Source: Candidatus Bipolaricaulota bacterium (lineage in GTDB: Bacteria; Bipolaricaulota; Bipolaricaulia; UBA7950; UBA9294). Taken from it: a DNA stretch of 7,177 bases. The notes below the pieces were generated by a model. The model had not been told where the DNA came from and did no database searches. It saw only the letters and a list, made by a program, of their open reading frames with translations. The position numbers and the translations under genes were made by a program. The stretch lies in NCBI GenBank assembly GCA_018399865.1, contig JAGYNL010000195.1, positions 1-7,177 on the forward strand. The letters are read 5' to 3'. Of the stretch, positions 1-4,839 are shown one piece after another; the first letter of the stretch is position 1, and every line of letters starts with the position of its first letter.

Positions 1-552
1 CCTGCTAGGAACTAGGAAATCACGTGCTCCTTCTGGGGTGGATTTGGTGAGCACAGGTGTCTCTATCTCAACGAAATCCTTTTCAGTAAAGAAGCTTCGA
101 ATCTCATGGAAAACGCGATGCCGAAGGCGCAAGTTTCTTTGCATGCTTGAACGTCTTAGATCGACGTATCTATAACGCAAGCGGGTCTCTTCCGTAGTGT
201 CGGAGCCGTCTCCTTCTATCAGGAAGGGCGGAGTTAGTGAGCGGTTGAGGATCTCCATTTTTTGCACTTCAACCTCAATTTCCCCGGTCGGCATCTCTGT
301 GTTTATATTGCCTTCGCTTCGGGGACGTATGACTCCGGATGCGGCTATGACATCCTCGCGGTTCAATGTGTGCCCCTCAGCCAGTTGCGGATTATCACCA
401 GAGAATATGAGTTGTATGACTCCAGAGCTGTCACGGAGATCAACGAACGTTAGCCTTCCCAAATCGCGGCGCCGCTTCACCCAACCGCACAGGGTTACTT
501 GCTGTCCGATGTTTTGTGCTGAAAGGCGGGCACAATAGTGGCTTCTGTTCAT
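1..552 (-). CDS. aspS: Aspartyl-tRNA synthetase, N-terminal 184 residues (gene runs off the left edge)
   Basis: Class II aminoacyl-tRNA synthetase that charges tRNA with aspartate in the cytoplasm. Reading back from the ATG at 550-552, the frame stays open for 184 codons to the window edge; bacterial AspRS is usually near 590 residues, so about 400 are missing. Seen: an OB-fold anticodon-binding domain (about residues 1-105) with the block LCGWVKRRRDLG (21-32) and FVDLRD (36-41), then the start of the catalytic domain with TRLRYRYVDLRR (123-134), motif 1 around EIETPVLTKSTPEGARD (162-178) and VPSR (181-184). These blocks match bacterial AspRS almost word for word, unlike the shorter archaeal/eukaryotic type. 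The start is supported by AAGGAG at 559-564, six bases upstream, a second GAGGAG at 565-570, and a good promoter. It diverges from the AbrB-PhoU gene. Whether it also charges tRNA-Asn cannot be decided here: residue 31 is Leu but residue 81 is Gly. Confidence 0.97.
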   Translation of the reverse strand, partial: MNRSHYCARLSAQNIGQQVTLCGWVKRRRDLGRLTFVDLRDSSGVIQLIFSGDNPQLAEGHTLNREDVIAASGVIRPRSEGNINTEMPTGEIEVEVQKMEILNRSLTPPFLIEGDGSDTTEETRLRYRYVDLRRSSMQRNLRLRHRVFHEIRSFFTEKDFVEIETPVLTKSTPEGARDFLVPSR

Positions 553-586
553 GAGTATCTCCTTCTCCTCTTCGAGTATGTCCATG

Positions 587-614
587 ATTATAGGAACTAA
601 AAAGATATTGGCAA
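587..614 (-). promoter_or_regulatory. Sigma70-type promoter of aspS
   Basis: On the minus strand, TTGCCA (609-614, five of six consensus bases) is followed after 16 bp by a perfect TATAAT (587-592). Transcription would start near 580, giving a leader of roughly 28 nt that contains the aspS Shine-Dalgarno. No T-box or other structured leader fits in this space. The match is seen directly; that it is used is inferred. Confidence 0.7.
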
Positions 615-636
615 GATCAGTGTATATTGGGTTATC

Positions 637-665
637 TTGTATATATATCGTCCAGGATCTATACT
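637..665 (+). promoter_or_regulatory. Possible promoter of the AbrB-PhoU gene
   Basis: TTGTAT (637-642, three of six -35 bases) and TATACT (660-665, five of six -10 bases) are 17 bp apart. The start would be near 672, giving a very short leader with GGAGG almost at its 5' end. The surrounding stretch is a run of TA steps (640-648), so chance matches are likely. An alternative -35, TTGGCA (608-613), overlaps the aspS -35 on the other strand but has no good -10 partner. Confidence 0.25.
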
Positions 666-673
666 CAGACTAT

Positions 674-678
674 GGAGG
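674..678 (+). promoter_or_regulatory. Ribosome-binding site that decides the AbrB-PhoU start
   Basis: GGAGG at 674-678 lies one base before an ATG at 680 and four bases before a second, adjacent ATG at 683. The second gives the more workable spacing. The frame stays open upstream to an ATG at 551, but that stretch encodes low-complexity serine-rich sequence, lies across the aspS promoter and has no homology to the family, so it is not taken as coding. Confidence 0.7.
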
Positions 679-682
679 TATG

Positions 683-1684
683 ATGAACAGCAGAAGCGTG
701 CAGATTACAGGTGGGGGGACCTACTTTGTGACCCTTCCCAAAGCCTGGGCAACAGAAGTCGGTATTCACCGTGGCTCAGAGGTAATGGTGGTTGAAAATC
801 AAACCGGAAGTTTGTTATTGATGCCCGAGGACCTGAAGACGGAAAACAAGGTCTGCCTTTCTCTTCAGGATAAGGATCCGGTATGGATAGAGAGGGCTAT
901 TATCTCTTGTTATGTTACTGGCTTTGACGTAATCGAGACGAATGGCGCCCGTATCTCGCCTGAGCAACGACGCGCGGTGCGGCAAACTGCTCAATCGCTT
1001 GTTGGCTTGGAGATTATGGATGAAACGCAGACTTGCATAATTCTTCACTGTTTGGTCAGCATGAGGGATTTTACAGGAGAAGCAACGCTTCGCAGAATAT
1101 TTGCCATTACTCGAGCGATGCTTAACGATTCTGTGGCCGCGTTTCTAGCTCACGATGATATCTTGGCCAACGACGTAGTGGAAAGGGATGCGGAGGCCGA
1201 CCGCTTGACCAGGGTAATGTCTCGGGAACTCGGGCTTCTCCTGCGTGATCTTTTACTTGAACAGGAGATTGGCATGAGTCGGCTTATGTTTCATGAATTC
1301 CATGGAGTAGCGAAGGTGCTAGAAAGGATTGGTGATCATGCTGTTAGGATCTCTCGATCCGTGACGGGGCTTAAGGAACCAATTGAAGCAGATATAGCCT
1401 CTCGCATCAGGCGCCTTAAGGATGATGCAGAGCGAATAGTTTCTCAAAGTGTAGAGGCATTCCTTAAGCCGGATCTGTCTGTTGCTAACGGTGCTCTCAG
1501 TGAACGCGCAAAAACACGCAAGTGGGAAGAAGAAGCGCAGCTGCCGAAAGTTGGACATAACGCACTTAGCCTTGGAATAATCTTCGGTAGTTTGTTACGT
1601 GTGAGGGACTACGCATTTAATATTGCAGAGGCTGCTTTAGATATGGGGGTTCCCCGACTGAAAGAAGAAACCGACAAGGTTTAG
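683..1684 (+). CDS. AbrB/SpoVT-domain PhoU-like regulator
   Basis: A 333-residue protein made of an N-terminal AbrB/SpoVT swapped-hairpin DNA-binding domain (about residues 4-50: SVQITGGGTYFVTLPKAW, then GIHRGSEV) and a helical PhoU-like region (about 110-325). The helical part shows PhoU signatures: VVERDAEADRL at 165-175, ERIGDHAVRIS at 214-224 with the acidic ExxxD metal-site pattern, and a second, weaker RVRDYAFNIAEAA at 306-318. This architecture is known mainly from archaeal 'phosphate uptake regulator' proteins. In the family the PhoU part senses or restrains phosphate uptake with the Pst transporter and the AbrB part binds DNA; the actual target here is unknown. No pst, phoB or phoR gene is visible nearby. 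It diverges from aspS and converges on yhaM with 5 bp between stops. The start at 683 is preferred over 680 or 551 on ribosome-site spacing and on where homology begins. Confidence 0.9.
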   Translation: MNSRSVQITGGGTYFVTLPKAWATEVGIHRGSEVMVVENQTGSLLLMPEDLKTENKVCLSLQDKDPVWIERAIISCYVTGFDVIETNGARISPEQRRAVRQTAQSLVGLEIMDETQTCIILHCLVSMRDFTGEATLRRIFAITRAMLNDSVAAFLAHDDILANDVVERDAEADRLTRVMSRELGLLLRDLLLEQEIGMSRLMFHEFHGVAKVLERIGDHAVRISRSVTGLKEPIEADIASRIRRLKDDAERIVSQSVEAFLKPDLSVANGALSERAKTRKWEEEAQLPKVGHNALSLGIIFGSLLRVRDYAFNIAEAALDMGVPRLKEETDKV

Positions 1685-1689
1685 GCCTT

Positions 1690-2721
1690 TCACTGGTTTT
1701 TGGTAGTAGAGCCTTTGAAGAATTTTCTTTGCAATAAAGCATGCCAATCGGTGAAGTCGCCTTCTTCGCTGTCCTTGGAAATGTGCATCTTCAACATGTT
1801 CAACCTAGCAGATAGGTTATCGAAATAATATACCGCTATAGCCTCAGCGGTCTTTGGCACGATTGCTGCACCGAACTCTAATTCTCCGTGGTGGGAGATT
1901 ATTATGTGTTCTAGCAGTTCTTGCGTTTGCGGGTTAGGCCAACTGATGTGCTCTGCTGCTTGTCGTACCATATCTCGCCCTAGAAGCAAGTGGCCGACGA
2001 GTTGTCCGCTAAAGCTGTAGCAAGGGGCAATTGGATTCTCCAGTTCCTTGATCTTTCCTATGTCATGCAATATTGCTCCAGCGGTGGCCATACCACGGTC
2101 TAGAGTGGAGCAAGTCTGTGCGTACTGATGTACCCCACACGCCACTTCCAACGTATGTTCTAGCAAGCCTCCCAGGTATGAATGATGATATTGTACAGCT
2201 GCAGGGTATGTTCGCAGCGCCTCGTCGTTCTCTTCTACTAGGCGAGTTGTCAGTTCCTGAAGTGGATCAGGGTCTATTGTTGAAATGAGGCCAAGCAGCT
2301 CTTTCCACATCTCATCTATGTCCCGCTCGCTTGTGGGGACCAGAAGGCCTGGATCAAAATCGGTGATTTTGCCTTGTTCTTTCTCATAGGTTTCTAGGCG
2401 CATAATAGTCTGCGCAATTACCTGTAGCGTGTTGCGGTACAGCTCGGTGCGACCGTCGACAAATACGAAGTCTCCCTCATCAAACTGTGAAGCAAATCGC
2501 TGCGTTGCCTCTGACCATGCACGTGCGGGTATGGTGCCTGATTTATCTGCTAGCAGGATTTCCAAATAAGCATCGCCGGATCTAGTGGAGCGCTGAGATT
2601 TCTGTTTGGCCAGGAAGCATTGTGAGATGTGTTGTCCCTGCTTTATATCCTTGATTGGCACGTGCATCAGAGGATAAGGCATATCTCCATGTAGGAATTG
2701 CGATATCTTCTCAGCGCACAT
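1690..2721 (-). CDS. yhaM: YhaM-like 3'-5' exoribonuclease (OB fold + HD domain)
   Basis: A 343-residue cytoplasmic protein; Bacillus YhaM, a 3'-5' exonuclease that trims RNA and can act on single-stranded DNA, is a little shorter (about 314). Seen: an OB-fold nucleic-acid-binding domain (about residues 22-110, with GDAYLEILLADKSGTIPARAW at 49-69 and VFVDGRTELYRNTLQV near 86-101), then an HD phosphohydrolase domain. Metal ligands are visible: YHHSYLGGLLEHT (178-190, H189), ILHDIGKIKELE (217-228, H219-D220), GHLLLG (243-248), SHHGELEFG (276-284) and YYFDNL (298-303, D301). The HD set looks intact, so activity is likely. The tail after about 315 is polar and not recognised. Start chosen at the ATG next to AAGGAGGT. 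It ends tail to tail with the AbrB-PhoU gene. A general HD hydrolase is the alternative, but the OB-HD combination with GELEFG is specific to this family. Confidence 0.92.
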   Translation of the reverse strand: MCAEKISQFLHGDMPYPLMHVPIKDIKQGQHISQCFLAKQKSQRSTRSGDAYLEILLADKSGTIPARAWSEATQRFASQFDEGDFVFVDGRTELYRNTLQVIAQTIMRLETYEKEQGKITDFDPGLLVPTSERDIDEMWKELLGLISTIDPDPLQELTTRLVEENDEALRTYPAAVQYHHSYLGGLLEHTLEVACGVHQYAQTCSTLDRGMATAGAILHDIGKIKELENPIAPCYSFSGQLVGHLLLGRDMVRQAAEHISWPNPQTQELLEHIIISHHGELEFGAAIVPKTAEAIAVYYFDNLSARLNMLKMHISKDSEEGDFTDWHALLQRKFFKGSTTKNQ

Positions 2722-2724
2722 TAG

Positions 2725-2732
2725 ACCTCCTT
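2725..2732 (-). promoter_or_regulatory. Strong Shine-Dalgarno of yhaM, overlapping an upstream stop codon
   Basis: AAGGAGGT on the minus strand, three bases before the yhaM ATG, is a near-perfect anti-SD complement. Its first two bases lie within the TAA stop (2731-2733) of a small upstream reading frame, an arrangement typical of translationally coupled genes. Confidence 0.8.
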
Positions 2733-2868
2733 ATTTTGAAATGTTTGGCCTGAAAAACCTTGGCTTGCCCGAAGGATGCCATTTGCTTGCAAGACTAGAA
2801 AAAAACCGCTGTAGATGATTCATACTGAGGGCTTCTTCGTGATCGCCAATAGTGCTTTGACAACTCAT
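2731..2868 (-). CDS. Doubtful 45-residue ORF just upstream of yhaM
   Basis: An ATG-initiated frame of 45 residues ends in a TAA that overlaps the yhaM ribosome-binding site. The product would be small, basic at the C-terminus (SGKPRFFRPNISK) and without a membrane segment or recognised motif. The frame continues open for eight codons upstream of the ATG to an in-frame TAG. Against it: no Shine-Dalgarno precedes the ATG or the internal Met at residue 16, and a frame of this size is common by chance. It could be a leader peptide, a decayed gene end or nothing. Confidence 0.15.
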   Translation of the reverse strand: MSCQSTIGDHEEALSMNHLQRFFSSLASKWHPSGKPRFFRPNISK

Positions 2869-2971
2869 CAAGGCAGCTATGACCGCGTTTGAAGCCTACC
2901 CGCCCTCCCTTATGGTCGGTAATGCAGCCCTTATCATGCATTCTTAATAGGTTTACCAAAGATAGCCAATC
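2734..2971. other. Gap between yhaM and the beta-helix gene
   Basis: A stretch of about 240 bp with no confident gene. It holds the doubtful 45-codon ORF (minus), a seven-T run on the minus strand (around 2799-2806) without a hairpin before it, and a weak inverted repeat AATGCA/TGCATT (2921-2926 and 2937-2942, 10-base loop) just downstream of the beta-helix gene. I see no convincing yhaM promoter or rho-independent terminator. On the plus strand TTGACA (2857-2862) has only a poor -10 at 15 bp and no gene after it. Confidence 0.5.
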
Positions 2972-3763
2972 CTATTCTTGGCCCATCTCAACCAGCGGAA
3001 AATTATCCTGGTCGCCCTGGCTTCGTATCACATATGGCAAGTCCCAAATGCCGTCTCCATCTGTGTCTAGTGCCTCCCAGTCTGACCAGTAGTTCCCGCG
3101 CCCATCTTTGTCCCAGCTATTGTCACTGACTGAGTGAGCGTTGTGGGTGTTATCAATTAACGAATTGGAATATACAAGGTTTCCTTGTGCTCCCAGATCA
3201 AGATAAACCCCCATGTAGTTCTGCGATATCTTGTTTCCGATGATGTCGGAGTTGTTTGAGGCATCAAGCCACAGACCTGTATCGTTCTTGGAAATCACAT
3301 TCCATAGGATCTGGTTATTGTGCGAGAAGTAGAGGTGAACCCCGTCGGTATTAGCAGTTAGCGTGCAACTTTCAATTCTATTAGCGGAAGCGAAATTAAG
3401 TGTAATGCCTATCCAGTTACCGGATATCTCGCTGTCCTTCACCAGCCCATTCTCAACATAGCTCAAAAAGATGCCAGCTTGGGAAGCTCCGCTGATTTGC
3501 ACATTGCTGATCACAAAGTAACGGTCCGTGCGGTGAATGCTGATCCCATAACGACTGTAGCCAGCGTCGATTTTCCATCCAGCTATCATGTAAGGATCCT
3601 CTATCGTTCCCGAGCCGCCTACCACGCCGTTTTCTTGCGTAAACTCATAGTTACTGCCAATAACGATTGGTTTATGGTCAGCCAAAGCATCATTGGCTAT
3701 GGCCACCATGCTGACCGATAGCGCCAGCAGACAAGCAACACCTATAAGGATCTTCATCCTCAT
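2972..3763 (-). CDS. Secreted NosD-like right-handed beta-helix protein
   Basis: A 263-residue exported protein. Residues 1-28 form a signal peptide: basic MRMK, a hydrophobic core to about 23, then cleavage after AIA (21-23) or ALA (26-28). After GTIEDPYMIAGW (52-63), typical for the entry to such proteins, comes a right-handed parallel beta-helix with CASH/NosD-type repeats; five coils of exactly 22 residues occupy 97-206. The C-terminus has the family's end block, NSWDKDGRGNYWSDW (215-229), then DTDGDGIWDLPYVI (233-246) with a DxDxDG calcium-type loop, and DNFPLVEM. Such proteins bind or cleave polysaccharides or act as surface proteins; NosD itself helps copper-site assembly in N2O reductase, but no nos genes are present and no copper or N2O role is implied. 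There is no C-terminal membrane anchor or sorting signal, so it should be released or loosely attached. Start M1 follows a GGGGTG-type ribosome site; M3 is possible. Confidence 0.88.
   Translation of the reverse strand: MRMKILIGVACLLALSVSMVAIANDALADHKPIVIGSNYEFTQENGVVGGSGTIEDPYMIAGWKIDAGYSRYGISIHRTDRYFVISNVQISGASQAGIFLSYVENGLVKDSEISGNWIGITLNFASANRIESCTLTANTDGVHLYFSHNNQILWNVISKNDTGLWLDASNNSDIIGNKISQNYMGVYLDLGAQGNLVYSNSLIDNTHNAHSVSDNSWDKDGRGNYWSDWEALDTDGDGIWDLPYVIRSQGDQDNFPLVEMGQE
3146..3475 (-). repeat. Five 22-residue (66-bp) beta-helix coils
   Basis: Residues 97-206 of the beta-helix protein split into five units of exactly 22 residues without insertions. Each begins with G plus hydrophobic-X-L (GIFL, GITL, GVHL, GLWL, GVYL), carries N/S-rich turns, and has an internal strand before the next turn (for example VKDSEIS, IESCTLT, ILWNVIS, IIGNKIS, VYSNSLI). 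The units are divergent at DNA level, so this is an old structural repeat, not a recent tandem duplication. Confidence 0.85.
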
Positions 3764-3875
3764 TACTAATCACCCCTTTATCGATTTCTAGAAGGATGTA
3801 TCATGATAACAGCTTTCGCTTTCGATGTGAAGTATCAAGAAATAATCGGCCGATTGCGCATAGCTTTAAACAAAA
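3764..3875. other. Gap between the rhomboid and beta-helix genes
   Basis: 112 bp without a gene. It contains two short perfect palindromes: AATCGGCCGATT (3844-3855), about 20 bp after the rhomboid stop, and TATCATGATA (3799-3808), about 35 bp before the beta-helix start. Neither has the loop and T-run of a terminator. A TTGATA on the minus strand resembles a -35 but has no -10 at usable spacing. A promoter is possible but not shown. Confidence 0.4.
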
Positions 3876-4673
3876 TCAGTACCTGTGCTTAATGCGCTGC
3901 CATAATACTACGGGAACATTGCTTTTTCGGAAGATGAAGACAAGTAAAGCTCCGGCGATAAATCCTCCAATGTGAGCGAAAAAGGCAACCCCTCCTCCGG
4001 TCATACCGACGGTCCCCGCTCCACTAATCACTTGGAAGATGAACCAAAGACCCAGAAGTAACACGGCTGGTATTGCCATCAACCGGATAAAGAAGAAAAT
4101 TGGAATGAGGGTAAGAATCCGGGAATAAGGGAAAAGCATAAAGTATGCAGCCAGGACCCCGGCAATCGCCCCGGAAGCACCAATTTGAGGAATAGTGCTG
4201 TGGTAAGAAATAATGGTTTGAGAAGCGGTAGCGATAAGGCCACATAACAGGTAGAAAACAAGAAACCTAGCATGTCCCATTGCATCCTCCACGTTGTCTC
4301 CGAAAATCCACAAATAAAGCATATTTCCTAATAGATGGGACAGGCTTCCGTGTATGAACAGGGAAGCAAACAACGTTAGCCAAAGGGGGATAGGTATTTC
4401 CGGGGGAAGATCCTTGCCAGCGAAGAACTCGCCAGGGATAAATCCGTACGAGAAAACGAATTGGTCGCGAGGAGAAATCCTGACGTAAGAGACGGGCCTT
4501 TCCAGTTCTGCGAAATTGAGATCATGGACGTTCCAGGATGATACATCTAGGATCAGATTCTCCTGCGGGCTCTTTGTTAATTGGTATGAAAAGATTAGTA
4601 AGTTAATGACGATTAGGGTTACGGTTACAGCCGGAAATGTTCTACTTTTACGGTAGTCTCTTAACGGGATCAT
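3876..4673 (-). CDS. Rhomboid-family intramembrane serine protease
   Basis: A 265-residue polytopic membrane protein that, by family knowledge, cuts substrate transmembrane helices within the lipid bilayer. The N-terminus MIPLRDYRKSRTFP is the standard opening of this bacterial subfamily. A first membrane helix (about 13-31) is followed by a roughly 65-residue outside loop containing FVFSYGFIPGEFF, then the core: LFIHGSLSHLLGNMLYLWIFG (105-125, with H108, H113 and N117), NVEDAMGH, the nucleophile motif GASG (165-168, S167) and the catalytic-dyad histidine in AHIGGF (H234). All active-site residues are present. It is followed on the same strand, 112 bp later, by the secreted beta-helix gene, but that protein has no C-terminal helix for it to cut. 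No Shine-Dalgarno precedes the ATG, which is unlike other genes here. Substrate unknown. Confidence 0.95.
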   Translation of the reverse strand: MIPLRDYRKSRTFPAVTVTLIVINLLIFSYQLTKSPQENLILDVSSWNVHDLNFAELERPVSYVRISPRDQFVFSYGFIPGEFFAGKDLPPEIPIPLWLTLFASLFIHGSLSHLLGNMLYLWIFGDNVEDAMGHARFLVFYLLCGLIATASQTIISYHSTIPQIGASGAIAGVLAAYFMLFPYSRILTLIPIFFFIRLMAIPAVLLLGLWFIFQVISGAGTVGMTGGGVAFFAHIGGFIAGALLVFIFRKSNVPVVLWQRIKHRY

Positions 4674-4682
4674 GAAGCAATG

Positions 4683-4709
4683 ATACTATTGAGCTAATAC
4701 TAGCGACAA
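4683..4709 (-). promoter_or_regulatory. Possible promoter placing the rhomboid mRNA start next to its ATG
   Basis: On the minus strand, TTGTCG (4704-4709) and TAGTAT (4683-4688) are 15 bp apart; transcription would begin around 4676, almost at the ATG (4673). A second TAGTAT lies at 4697-4702. This would fit the lack of a Shine-Dalgarno, but the spacer is short and the match modest. Confidence 0.2.
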
Positions 4710-4738
4710 GAAAGAAAGCTCTAGTGACGAAGCTGTGT

Positions 4739-4768
4739 TTGTATTGAGGTAAAAAGAATCTGTATTAT
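4739..4768 (+). promoter_or_regulatory. Possible promoter of the M42 peptidase / deaminase pair
   Basis: TTGTAT (4739-4744) and TATTAT (4763-4768, five of six -10 bases) are 18 bp apart on the plus strand, giving a start near 4775 and a leader of about 65 nt. The -35 matches only three of six bases. Other TTG boxes in this AT-rich gap have no better -10 partner. Confidence 0.25.
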
Positions 4769-4828
4769 TGTTACGATTGTGTCCTATCCAGAGCGTTGTT
4801 AAGGCTTGAACTTATTGAGCATTATTAC

Positions 4829-4835
4829 AAGGAGG
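4829..4835 (+). promoter_or_regulatory. Shine-Dalgarno of the M42 peptidase gene
   Basis: AAGGAGG four bases before the ATG at 4840, a near-perfect complement of the 16S rRNA tail. It fixes the start of the peptidase. Confidence 0.8.
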
Positions 4836-4839
4836 ACAG

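Noticed and set aside
197..538. A 113-codon plus-strand frame opposite aspS
   Set aside because: The minus strand clearly encodes AspRS over the whole length; the plus frame has low-complexity S/R/P-rich sequence and no ribosome site.
551..682. An N-terminal extension of the AbrB-PhoU protein by 44 residues from an ATG at 551
   Set aside because: The extension lies across the aspS promoter, has no ribosome site or family similarity, and a well placed GGAGG precedes the internal ATG at 680/683. The ATG at 551 exists only because CATG at the aspS start reads as ATG on both strands.
2799..2806. T-run on the minus strand as a terminator before yhaM
   Set aside because: No inverted repeat precedes the run, so it lacks the hairpin needed.
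2857..2883. Plus-strand promoter with a perfect TTGACA
   Set aside because: The only -10-like hexamer (TATGAC) is at 15 bp and there is no plus-strand gene downstream; the frame at 2889-3092 is antisense to the beta-helix gene.
2921..2942. Rho-independent terminator after the beta-helix gene (AATGCA/TGCATT)
   Set aside because: The stem is only six, mostly A/T, pairs with a 10-base loop and no T-run after it on the minus strand.
2972..3763. True NosD, implying nitrous oxide reduction
   Set aside because: No nosZ, nosF, nosY or nosL is in the window, and the resemblance is only the general beta-helix repeat and end block shared by many unrelated secreted proteins.
3876..4673. Rhombosortase processing the neighbouring beta-helix protein
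   Set aside because: The beta-helix protein has no C-terminal GlyGly-CTERM-like motif, hydrophobic helix or basic tail, and the protease belongs to the general MIPLRD rhomboid group.
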